Shown here: positions 55,601-63,219 of the stretch, in pieces
How positions within the stretch are numbered: position 1 is the stretch's first letter
Layout of the letters: each line of letters starts with the position of its first letter
Assembly: GCA_964017125.1 (NCBI GenBank)
Contig: OZ024909.1
Location: forward strand, 69,907,728-69,971,727
DNA: 64,000 nt
DNA from: Flabesymbios commensalis
Lineage: Eukaryota; Annelida; Polychaeta; Terebellida; Flabelligeridae
Direction: 5' to 3'
Notes under the pieces: generated by a model
Told to the model about the DNA's origin: nothing
Seen by the model: only the letters and a program-made list of their open reading frames with translations
Databases searched by the model: none
Translations under genes and position numbers: made by a program

Positions 55601-58047
55601 TGTTCATACAAAAATACACGCTCCTAAAAAATTGTGAAGGGACGTTCTCAAATAAAATCATTTTAGATTATTTTTTTTGAAATTGTCATAAAAAATCTAG
55701 GGTCAGGGATTCAAATGGTCGGCAAACCAAAAATATTGGCGGACAACCCAAAATGTAGGGCACGGTTGTCCGCTGGATAATTTTTATTTCAAACATAATT
55801 TCGAATGCAGCAACCTTCCTAAACTGTCATGCAGTTTGATTGCCATGATTACAGTTGAATAATAAAAGAAGTCAAACAAGTTACTATTAATTTGCAAAAG
55901 TTCGTCAGTTCTTGGAAGTTTTGCATTAAATTTGTGGTTATTCGCTAAATGAAAACCAAATCATAAACTGGTTCACTTTAAGTACTATCTTTCTATGGTA
56001 AAATACAAAATCAATAGGCCTACTAGACCAGTATCAATTATCACCAATATTTTGGATACTGGGTACATGATTACATTGTGGCTACAATAAAGAAAATGTG
56101 GCTAAAACTTTTCAGAGGTTTTAGCCACAGTGGCTAAGACATTATTCATCCTACCGCCAACACTGGAACCCAAATGATTTCATGGTACGAGCAGTCGTGT
56201 ATGGCACGCATTGTATTCAGTGCCCAAGGGACTATTTGATGTTGAGATTATCTATGAGAACACATTTAGTACATTCGACTAGCCCTCCATTATAACAAGT
56301 AAAATAATATCTTTAATCACCTTTTTTATGATAGATTTGTACATTTCACTGAAAGGCACTGTAGATCAATACCAAATATTTAAATATAGCACTAAAACTG
56401 AAGAATTGCACATTTAGAACCCAAATGGTGTAAAGTGTTACGAAATGAAATGAACAATGAAATGAGAATTATAAGTTATGAATATTTATAAATAAATGTT
56501 TGCTTATAATAAATGAAATGAACAATGAAATGAGAATAATAACTTATGAATATTTTTAAATAAAGTTTGCTTATGATAAAAAATATAAAATGAATGTTTT
56601 GTTTTTAGTAATTTCTCCCTCATTTAAATATTTACACTTTATTGCCCAATTTGACTGCCACACTTTGTCATTTATTTTTCGTTTGTCACTTTTCTTTTAC
56701 AATTGGCTAATATTATTGCCTATTATTGCTTGCTTTGACAATATTATTTTAACTTTTCACTTTGTGATATTCTAGTATTTTTTATTATTGCCCATTATTG
56801 CCCACTTTGGCTAAAAAAGCATTATTGCCCAGCCCGGGTTCTCCCGGGGTGGGGAAACCCGGGCCGGGCAATATTGCCAACCCTGTCTATCAACCATTGA
56901 CATTAGGGTTTTTTGTATACTAGACAACAGGTCAGGTGAACTGTGCTTTTTGTGGTTTACCATTTTTGTCTGTCCTGGTGACTTTTAACTGGACCTGGAA
57001 GTGGTAGGCCCCTACGTAGGGCTAAAACTATGTCTATGACAATTTTAGTACTTTACCCGAACACCCGGGCGGCCAATGTGGGTATTTTTTACGATCTGGG
57101 CCTTTTTAACCTGCCTCGGGCGGCGGGTCGTTAATGTCAAACATCAATGGCTGGTCTATACAACCAAACAAAAATTAGGCCTAGTCTACAAAACAAAATG
57201 CAAAAGATAGGGTAGACATCTGTTAAACTTAATGTAAACACTTTTCCGCTGACCAATTGGCAAAATTTCAAAACAACTTGGGTCCTGCTGTTGTCAAGTG
57301 TTGATTTTTTCAATTATTTTTTTTCTGAACGTGAGTGAGAAGTCTAGACCTATAGTCTGTCCGACGGTGGAGGATGGTTCAAAATGAAAGTTAGCTTTTC
57401 GGTATCCAGTCAGTCAATTCTCAAGCGAATTTCATGAAATTTTGTAAACCCTATTTTCTAGTCATTTGGCATCGATCCTGAAAATTTAGTAAAAAAATAT
57501 TGTATAGTTCAAAAGTTAGACCATTTGACATTTAGTAATAAATGTCTATTTATTTATGACGCTCCTCTATAACATGTTACGTATAAACACATTAACTTCC
57601 ATTCCGGTTTATTTTCAGAATTGCGTTACATGTATGTCAAATGGTCTAACTTTTGAAATACTCAATGAAATTTCGCAAAATTTCAAGGGTTGTTGCCAAA
57701 TGACTAAATAATAACGGTTACAAAATTTCGTCACAATCCCTTGAGAATTGACTGACTGGACTATATACACTGCAGTGGATACCGAAAAGTCAAAAGGTGA
57801 CTTTTATTTTGGACCATCCTCCACCGTTGGACAGACTTTAGTCTACCGTATCTAAAACTTTACCATGTTAAAGAGTGAATATTTTCGCACATATATGTCA
57901 TATGAACAAACGTTAACGTTAGTAGATTGAACAAGGCAACATCACGAACCTTTTGCTGACTGAATGCGTGTCTTTCGTCGATGATGCACGCGATTCCGAA
58001 TTTTTTGATTGTGTGTTTAATTCTGGGTCTATATTTTGGGTGGCCAT
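46553..58047 (-). CDS. UBE2C: Ubiquitin-conjugating enzyme E2 C (UbcH10), 5 exons, complete
   Basis: E2 that works with the anaphase-promoting complex to start ubiquitin chains on mitotic substrates. Minus-strand exons in order: 58047-57950, 51166-51139, 49904-49818, 48846-48642, 46671-46553; all GT-AG and in phase, giving 178 residues (human 179). Features: the Ser-rich N-terminal extension [12 protein letters not shown] to SVSKR; helix [11 protein letters not shown] (33-43); UBC fold with [14 protein letters not shown], the HPN motif at 103-105 and the active-site Cys113 in NICLDIL (human Cys114); RTIL (128-131), the D-box-like sequence also found in human UBE2C; C-terminus [18 protein letters not shown]. 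The first exon was found by phase and homology; only its last base pair positions depend on the GTTCGT donor. Intron 1 is 6.8 kb and full of transposons. Confidence 0.96.
47590..47607. repeat. Run of 18 C
   Basis: Homopolymer in UBE2C intron 4; the antisense (transcribed) strand therefore carries 18 G. Confidence 0.9.
47953..48212. mobile_element. TTAA-type MITE A, copy 1 (UBE2C intron 4)
   Basis: CCCTTTAAGCCCTCACGATG at the left and AGGCTTGAAAGGGTTAA at the right are the ends. Internal blocks: CATGAAACTGGTTTACCAAT and ATCCACTACAAGTCGAGAAT. An inverted copy lies at 49,330-49,545. A CCCTTT start with TTAA suggests piggyBac-type. Confidence 0.75.
48251..48485. mobile_element. TTAA-type MITE B, copy 3 (UBE2C intron 4)
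   Basis: Left AACCCTTAAAGTGCTGAA; body AAGTTATGGGTCTACGGCCA; right CGCGCTGTAAGGG. It contains an extra perfect hairpin, CGTCAGAATCTGACG / CGTCAGATTCTGACG, at about 48,416-48,454, absent from the other copies. Confidence 0.75.
48642..48846 (-). CDS. UBE2C: UBE2C exon 4 (catalytic)
   Basis: Residues 72-139: [40 protein letters not shown] (active-site Cys), [20 protein letters not shown]. Acceptor TCTGCAG, donor GTATTT. Reading past the donor gives a false stop. Confidence 0.97.
49330..49545. mobile_element. TTAA-type MITE A, copy 2, inverted (UBE2C intron 3)
   Basis: Starts GCCCTTTCAAGCCTGAATTT and ends GAGGGCTTAAAGGGTTAA, i.e. opposite in orientation to the copy at 47,953. The two copies bracket UBE2C exon 4. 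Confidence 0.75.
49745..49812. repeat. CCAACATTGG-family short repeat, copy 9
   Basis: AATGTTGGGTTTTAGGTTGA, CCCATTGTCTACAATGCTGG and ACCAACATTAAAACAA; it abuts the donor of UBE2C exon 3 in intron 3. Confidence 0.65.
49818..49904 (-). CDS. UBE2C: UBE2C exon 3
   Basis: Residues 43-71 ([29 protein letters not shown]). Acceptor TTATTACAG, donor GTGAGT; the internal ATG at the exon start is not the initiator. Confidence 0.96.
50489..50676. mobile_element. 188-bp near-perfect foldback in UBE2C intron 2
   Basis: CAAGCCTTCAGTTCAATCAT at the left is the near reverse complement of the right end ATGATTGAATTGAAGGCTTG. Arms of about 85-90 bp pass through GATGTCTTTCAAGCACCACT and GAATTAAC with a loop AGTGCTAG. 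A MITE, or a potential long-hairpin RNA. Confidence 0.8.
50719..50764. repeat. Short hairpin with the same loop
   Basis: ATATACTATAGAACA and TGTTCTATAGTATAT pair as about 15-bp arms around GTGCTAGTTCTATA. The loop ACAGTGCTAGTT is shared with the 188-bp foldback 130 bp away. Confidence 0.7.
51139..51166 (-). CDS. UBE2C: UBE2C exon 2, 28 nt
   Basis: Encodes LQKELMTLM (residues 33-42 with the junction Arg). Acceptor ATTTGCAG, donor GTGAGT. Very short but fixed by phase and by identity with vertebrate UBE2C here. Confidence 0.93.
51275..51960. repeat. Composite foldback-family copy (UBE2C intron 1)
   Basis: The left half (GTGGAGGATGGTACAAAATG, TTAGCTTTTCGGTATCTAC) matches 57.35 kb. The right half (GATCCCGGTTGATCATTTTT, CGCATGTTTTTGTCGATTTC, GACCATTTGACATG) matches the blocks at 1-2.4 kb. 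It is a mosaic of two subfamilies. Confidence 0.6.
52121..53275. mobile_element. TA-flanked TIR element, 1.16 kb
   Basis: The ends GAGAGGGTTCGGGTATTTCC and (inverted) GAGCAGGTTCGGGTATTTCC are TIRs of about 27 bp flanked by TA (52,119-52,120; 53,276-53,277). TTCCGAACAC repeats occur inside. No transposase. A 146-bp MITE is nested in it. Confidence 0.8.
52569..52714. mobile_element. 146-bp hAT-like MITE, TCACA duplication
   Basis: CAGGGGCAGATCCAGGATTT at the left; the inverted right end is CAGGCGCCGATCCAGAGG. TCACA is duplicated at 52,564-52,568 and 52,715-52,719. It is nested in the TA-flanked element. Confidence 0.8.
53462..53525. repeat. CCAACATTGG-family short repeat, copy 10
   Basis: AATGTTGGGCCAGCGTCGTA, GATGGTGGACCAACAGTGG and CAGCATTGGGCCGATG. 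The 3.35-kb hAT-like element begins immediately after it. Confidence 0.7.
54185..54262. repeat. CCAACATTGG-family short repeat, copy 11
   Basis: CATCGACTTAACGTTGTTCC, AAAGTCTGCGATGCTGG and AACAGCATTGGGTCAA; nested in the 3.35-kb element. Confidence 0.6.
54562..56165. mobile_element. 1.6-kb TIR element nested in the hAT element
   Basis: The ends CAGCGTTGGCG and (inverted) CAGTGTTGGCG; subterminal TTAGCCACAGTGGC blocks lie near both ends (54,640 and 56,122). GAACCC is duplicated at 54,556-54,561 and 56,166-56,171. The paralogous segment at 56,410-56,430 keeps the unfilled sequence CATTTAGAACCCAAATGG. It is hAT6-like by end sequence and duplication length (inference). It holds a LINE tail fragment at about 55,185-55,300 and a 17-G run at 55,539. 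Confidence 0.72.
55185..55330 (+). pseudogene. LINE RT tail fragment
   Basis: AAGAGCTAACACCACACGGG, ACAAAACTTATTTTTG and TTGATACTCCCATTAAGG correspond to 6,703-6,880 of the LINE split at 3.65 kb, with a large internal deletion. No open frame remains. Confidence 0.6.
56894..57150. mobile_element. 257-bp MITE, copy 1
   Basis: CCATTGACATTAGGG at the left, AATGTCAAACATCAATGG at the right; body GACTTTTAACTGGACCTGGA and CTTTTTAACCTGCCTCGGGC. An inverted copy lies in the minisatellite at 61,602-61,814. It starts directly after the hAT target duplication. Confidence 0.8.
57347..57843. mobile_element. 497-bp foldback element, TA-flanked
   Basis: AGTCTGTCCGACGGTGGAGG with ATGAAAGTTAGCTTTTCGGT on the left is mirrored by CCTCCACCGTTGGACAGACT on the right. 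The inner arms carry GACCATTTGACAT and ATGTCAAATGGTC. TA lies on both sides. It is the most complete member of the foldback family seen at 0-2.4 kb and 51.3 kb. Confidence 0.8.
57950..58047 (-). CDS. UBE2C: UBE2C exon 1 with start
   Basis: ATG at 58,047 in context GAATGGCC. Encodes [20 protein letters not shown] and on to HSVSK (residues 1-32), the APC/C-specific N-terminal extension, low in conservation except QNIDP and the VSKR junction. The donor is GTTCGT after AAAAG. Confidence 0.88.
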
Positions 58048-58381
58048 TCTTACGATTGTAACTACTTGCAACGTTAGCCTAATTCAATTGATTGATGATG
58101 AGATATCGTGGATTTAATAATTTTATAGACTGGTACGAAATCAAAGCTGATAGGCCCAACTGAAGTGTAAAAAGAGTCGAATTAAAAATGATTTTCGACA
58201 ACAAACGTCTTCATGTCTTCTGCGCCGGTCTATTTCTCTTCAAATGACTTGATATAAAGAATAACCAATAGCAATGGTCGTACCAATCACAGTGACCAAT
58301 CAAAACAGTTTTCTCAAAATTTTGCTGCCTCGTTTTAAGGGCCGACGTCATCCGGCTTAGAATTTTAGTGGGACATCCAAG
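58048..58381. promoter_or_regulatory. Divergent promoter with three CCAAT boxes and a CHR-like site
   Basis: The 334 bp separate the UBE2C ATG (minus) from the 58,382 ATG (plus). CCAAT boxes lie at 58,265-58,269, 58,283-58,287 and 58,296-58,300. TTTGAA on the minus strand (58,239-58,244) lies downstream of them in the UBE2C direction. Multiple NF-Y sites followed by a CHR are the known layout of G2/M-induced genes, including vertebrate UBE2C. No TATA box is seen. Confidence 0.65.
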
Positions 58382-58577
58382 ATGGCAGCGCCCGTTGGGA
58401 AACCCCTGTTATATTATCTGTCAATGAAAGCTTCAAGCATGTCAGGAGTTGTTGCAAAGTTGCCTTCAAACTGTTTAGAGTTGCATATGACAAAAACTAG
58501 CATCAAGAATTATAGTTCATGTGGCCAACTACTTTTTCAAAAGAGACCGCGTGGGCCTCTCCATAGTCTTAGAAATG
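58382..58577 (+). CDS. Candidate first exon, possible mitochondrial presequence, gene unknown
   Basis: ATG in context CCAAGATGGCAGC (a YY1-like start typical of housekeeping genes). The frame is open for 80 codons. The first 65 (MAAPVGKPLLYYLSMKASSM then SGVVAKLPSNCLE and FQKRPRGPLHSLRN) are rich in Ser, Lys and Leu and nearly free of acidic residues, as in mitochondrial targeting peptides. A donor GTAACG follows at 58,578, leaving one base (G), which is the phase needed by the exon at 63,220. I do not recognise the protein; beyond the donor a CGTACG MITE begins. Confidence 0.45.
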
Positions 58578-58593
58578 GTAACGTTAACGTTAC

Positions 58594-58640
58594 GGAGTGG
58601 CTATTCGTACGGGAAATATAATGGGAGTCAATGGGAGCCT
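58594..58640. mobile_element. CGTACG MITE, half copy
   Basis: GGAGTGGCTATTCGTACGGG and GGGAGTCAATGGGAGC match the inverted right half of the copies at 17.3 and 22.9 kb. Confidence 0.6.
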
Positions 58641-58679
58641 ACTCAGTATACTGGACGACTGGACTGAGTAGGCTCAGTA

Positions 58680-59460
58680 CTTAGGCTTAGCAGTAGGCCC
58701 CACTGGTTATGGTAGGCCTACTGTGCCTGTGGTAGTGGTACAGTGGTAGAAGTCTATACGTCACTAACAATTAACGTTACACTACACTGACTGTTACACT
58801 GTAGGCCTACAGTCAAAGTTGTACAGTCACAGTGTCAGTGGTAGAGTAGTCTACTCAGACTAACCGTACTGTCACTAGACTACTGCCACTTTTTTTATTT
58901 GATTTTTCATTTTGGGCCTACATTTGATTTAAAGTTAAACTCAACCAGCCTCCTGTAGCTGTAGGCCTCAAAGTAGCTAGTAGGCCTACATATGTAAATT
59001 GTAATAGGGCCTACATGAATAGCCTGAATATGGCTAGACTAGATGACATGCATGTAATGATGTATGAATGATGATTGATGTAGCCTAGGGCCTAGGCCTA
59101 GGTCATGTAGGTAGGCTACCATAATACAAGTTACACTTGCAGAACTTGCAATATTACCGTCAACTGAGGTAGCTTTGAATGGGGGGGAGGGGGGTGGGGT
59201 GTAACTTTGAACACCAATTATGCAATTAAGGATTAAATTTTGATTTCTGCCAAATGCATGTAGGCCTAGTATAGGCCTACAGGCACTAATATCTAATAAC
59301 AAATATATTTAAATATACTATAACCTTATATTTCATTATAATATAATGGATTAATGGCGTACATTTGGTATATGGGCCTTATAGATCTCAGCGCTTTTGA
59401 ATGCAGCAAAGTTTTTGCTCCTACATGAGTAGGATCTAGGCCTAAGTAGGCCTACAGTGC
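58680..59460. repeat. TAGGCCTA-rich stretch
   Basis: At least eight TAGGCCTA octamers plus many GGCCTAC partials in under 800 bp, mixed with CAGTGGTA/GTCACAGT iterations. No coding signal. Confidence 0.7.
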
Positions 59461-60718
59461 TCATTATTATTTCTATGGTGACAAAATGTAAGGTATGCTC
59501 TTGTGACAATGTGTAGGATATATCTCACAGTTCTCTCTAATTCAAATATTTTTTCTTGGGTTTGATAAAACAAAAAATTATAAATTGTGGAGGGGATCAC
59601 TTTAATGAACATATGTTCAAAGTTACCCCACACACTTTTACTTGAGAATCTTGGCTCAAATCAATTTATAATATGAAAAAAAATGTAATTTTGGCACAGA
59701 AGGGGAATTAACCGAAAACCTACCACTATATCCAGGAACATCAGTCTTTCCCAATAAGGCAAAATTTCACTGGACAGGTCCTGTAAACTTGAAACTTTTA
59801 CCAGATCAAAAGAAATTTCACCAGACAGTAGGTGGTCAATGGCCGATTCTCACCTTGTGAGACAAAAAAAAAACTGACCAAAAATATAACCGGATTGTAG
59901 GTTAGATGTGGCTGGGTATTCTGTCGGACCTACCTCTGTTTTACAAGACATCTCCGGTCGGTCCGACGTTATTGGGAAAGACTGGAACATTGATGTTCAA
60001 CTTTTTCAGATGAATTAATTGTGGTATTTAGATGTTCAGAGCTACCCCTTTTTTGATTTTCAAATTACCCCATAGTGCCCATACATAAATGGGTGCACAG
60101 GGGTTAAAAATGAATCGCCTGTTCTTAGCTAGGGTCCGAACATCGAGGATTGCAGTTTATAAATAGAGTAAAACATGAACCTAAAAATTTATATATCTAT
60201 TTTTATCTATATTTATATCATTTTTCCCTTATAAAAAGTGAATAGTGCACACAAAAAAATGGGTAAAAAGTGGAGTGAAAAGAATCCATCATTTCCAGGA
60301 CCCATTTGCACCCTCACATATGTTCGACTATTCCCTTAAAAAAGAGGGGGAAAAAATATAATTTAAATCCATCTGTAAGGTGTCAGTATTCGGTATTCTA
60401 GCAAGTCAGATAGATAAATAAACCCTTCTATTTTTCCTTCGCATCTATAAATTGTAACTCAAATGGCACATCTAGAACCAAGCACTTAAGTAACTGCAGT
60501 ATTCAAAGCTACCCCTCACTATGGGTAACATTGCACACAATACATTTTGTTTAAAAATTACCTGTTATTTACAGATCTATATCAAAAATTTCACACTTAG
60601 GTAGATACAAAAAAGGCACATATTTTCTTCCGATTTCTATGCAAGTGAATTTCTTGAATATTTCAGCATTTTGTGGGAATTTATGAAAACTCCAAAAAGT
60701 TACCCAAGTTGACGGTAA
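59154..60718. mobile_element. TA-flanked TIR element, 1.57 kb
   Basis: TTACCGTCAACTGAGGTAGC at the left and, inverted, TTACCGTCAACTTGGGTAAC at the right, flanked by TA (59,152-59,153; 60,719-60,720). Internal AAAGCTACCCC and AAAGTTACCCC modules echo the ends, as in the 2.4-kb element. No transposase. Confidence 0.8.
59742..59984. mobile_element. 243-bp hAT-like MITE, GAACAT duplication
   Basis: CAGTCTTTCCCAATAA at both ends in inverted orientation (16 bp perfect); GAACAT is duplicated at 59,736-59,741 and 59,985-59,990. Nested in the 1.57-kb TA element. Confidence 0.85.
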
Positions 60719-60769
60719 TACCGGTATTACAGTATTCAGTGGTATTGGAATAATTAGGGACTTACTTAC

Positions 60770-62885
60770 TTAGGCATTAGTGAGGTGTATGCCTAAAATG
60801 ATGAGTGAGGAAATTGGAGATAGTCAGTGAGTGAAGTGGAGAGAATGAGTGAGTGAGGTGGAGATCTGAGTGAGTGAGGCGAAGAGGGTGAGTGAGGTAG
60901 AGAAGATGAGTTGAAATGAATGGAGAGAATGTGTGAGTGAAGTGGAGAGGTTGACTAAGAGAGGTTAAGATCAAGGATGAGTGTGTGAGGTTGACAAGAT
61001 GAGTGAATGAGGTGTAGAGGATGCGAGGGTGAGACAAATGAGGTAAAGAGGTCAGATATGTGGTTGTATTGAGGTGGTGAAAGAATGAGTGAGGTGTAGG
61101 TGAGAGTGAGTGAGGGTAAATATAATTAGTGAGTGAAATGGAGATCTGAGTGAGTGAGGTGGAGATCTGAGTGAGGTGGAGAATATGTGTGAGTGAGCTG
61201 GAGAGGATGAGAGAATAACCGGTGTGGAGGGATTGAGTAATTTATGTAGAGCCGATAAAGGAGTGGGGTGGAGAGGATGAGGGAGTGAGGTGGAGAGGAT
61301 GAGGGAGTAAGTTGGATGGAATGAATGAGGTAGAGAGGATGAATAAACTGATAATTGAGAGGAATTAGTGGGGTGGAGAGGATGAGTGCATGAGTGAAAT
61401 GGAGATGATGAGAGAATATAACCGGTGTGGAGGGAATGAGTAATTTATGTAGAGTTGATAAAGGAGTGAGATGGAGAGGATGAGGATGAGGGAGTGAGGT
61501 GGAGAGGATGAGAGAGTAATGAATGAATGAGGTAGAGAGGATGAATAAACTGATAAACAGATAAATGAGAGGAATTAGTGGGGTGGAGAGGATGAGTGTA
61601 GCCATTGACATTGACATCCGACCGGCCGCCCGAGGCAGGTTAAAAAGGCCCAGGTCGGATAAACTGTCCACATAGGCCGCCCGGTGACCGGGTAAAGTTT
61701 TCATAGTTTTAGCCCTACGTATCACTTCCAGGTCCAGTTAAAAGTCACCAGAGCAGACAAAAATCACAGTTTACCTGCCCTGTTGTCTAGTATAAAACAA
61801 TCCTAATGTCAATCGCTGTGAGTGCATGAGTGAGATGGAGAGGATGAGAGAGTGAGATGTAGAAAATGAGTGGGTGGAGGTGCATGGGGAGGATTTTGAG
61901 ATGGAGAGGACGCACCAGTTTTTGAGATGGTGAGAACACATGAGTGCGGTGGAGAGAATGTGTGAGTGAAGTGGAGAGGATGATTAAGAAAGGTGAAGAT
62001 CAAGGATGAACTCGTGTGTGAGGTCAACAAGATGAGTAGATGGTGTGGAGAGGAAGAGAGAGTGAGCCGAGTGAGGTAAAGAGGATATGTAGTTGAGGGG
62101 GAGAAAGAATATCGAGGTGTAGGTGAGAGTGAGTGATGGAGGATATAATTGGTGAGTGAAGTGGAAATAATGAGTGAGTGAGGTGGATATCTGAGTGAAT
62201 GAGGTAAAGAGGGTGAGTGAGGTAGAGAAGATGAGTGTAAATGATATCGAGGTGCAGAGAATAAGTTAGTGAGGTGTTAGTGAGGTGCAGAAGACATGTG
62301 TAAATGAACTGGAGACATGTGTGAGTGAACTGGAGGATGAGAGAATGACCGAAGTGTAGAGAATGAGTTACAGGCCCTAATTGATGTAGAGCCGATGAGG
62401 GAGTGAGGTGCAGAAAATGAGGGAGTGAAGTGGAGAGGATGAGAGAGTAAGTTGGATGGAGTGAATGAGGTGGATAGGACGCATAAATAAGAGTAATTAA
62501 TGAGGTGGGGAGACACACCAGTTTTTGATATGGAACTCATGAGTGCAGTGGAGAGAATGTGTGAGTGAAGGGGAGAAGATGACTGAGAGAGGTGAAGATC
62601 AAGGATGAGTGTGTGAGGTTGACAAGATAAGTGAGTGAGATGAGTGAATGAGGTGGAGAGGATGAGAGGGTGAGAACAGTGAGGTGGAGAGGATAAGTGG
62701 TTGAGGTGGGGAAAGAATGAGCGAGGTGTAGGTGAGAGTGAGTGAGGGTGGATATAATCAGTGGGTGATGTGGAGAGAATGAGTGAGTGAAGTGGATATC
62801 TTAGTAAATGAGGTTGAGAAGCTGAGTTGAGATGATATTGAGGTGTAGAGTATGAGTGAGTGAAGTGGATATCTCAGCAATAATT
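60770..62885. repeat. 2.1-kb degenerate minisatellite (GAGTGAGGTGGAGAGGAT)
   Basis: Long run of diverged units about 18-26 bp long based on GAGTGAGGTGGAGAGGATGA; higher-order blocks of several hundred bp recur (for example GTGTGAGGTTGACAAGATGA near 60,985 and 62,610, and GAGGTGTAGGTGAGAGTGAG near 61,090, 62,115 and 62,725). Open frames on the minus strand (His/Ser/Leu/Pro-rich) are by-products of the repeat. A MITE interrupts it at 61,602. Confidence 0.88.
61602..61814. mobile_element. 213-bp MITE, copy 2 (inside the minisatellite)
   Basis: Reverse-complement relative of 56,894-57,150: CCGCCCGAGGCAGGTTAAAA, CACTTCCAGGTCCAGTTAAA and CTAATGTCAATC. The flanking minisatellite resumes on both sides, so it is an insertion. 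Confidence 0.82.
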
Positions 62886-62914
62886 AAAATACATATGTAT
62901 ATCCAATAATGTTT

Positions 62915-62972
62915 CAGTGATGGGCCAGCATCGCGAACAGTGGCTCAGCATTGAACCAACATTGGGTGTTTG
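62915..62972. repeat. CCAACATTGG-family short repeat, copy 12
   Basis: GTGATGGGCCAGCATCGCGA, ACAGTGGCTCAGCATTGAAC and CAACATTGGGTG. Confidence 0.65.
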
Positions 62973-63219
62973 ATATCAATAGCAGGAACATTTTAAATGC
63001 CAGATTTAAATATCAAAATAACAGTTGTAATTGCAGAGAATTGTTCCAAATGTTCTAAATGTCTCAAATGCCCGAAATGTAAAAATGTTTCAAATGTTCC
63101 AAAATGGTCTAAATGCTCCAAAATTTCCAAATATCGCAAAAAGTCGCAAAAGTCAAAGTCCAAACTTTAATGTTACTTGAAAAGTAAAAGTCATTTCTAG
63201 TTATTATTTGCTGTCCAGA

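Larger units (their letters stand above)
53535..56885. mobile_element. 3.35-kb hAT-type element, perfect 8-bp TSD (UBE2C intron 1)
   Basis: Starts CAGGGTTGGCAAAAGCCCGG; the inverted right end is CAGGGTTGGCAATATTGCCC. TCTATCAA is duplicated exactly at 53,527-53,534 and 56,886-56,893. CAGGG-type ends with an 8-bp duplication are diagnostic of hAT. No hAT transposase frame is visible, so it is non-autonomous or gutted. Inside are two diverged copies of an AAAGGCACTGTAAATCGATA-type segment (54,478 and 56,335), a nested 1.6-kb TIR element and a CCAACATTGG unit. Confidence 0.88.

Noticed and set aside
60777-62540. Minus-strand frames of up to 199 codons rich in His, Ser, Leu and Pro
   Set aside because: They are translations of the minisatellite; the frames follow the repeat and have no start, splice or domain support.
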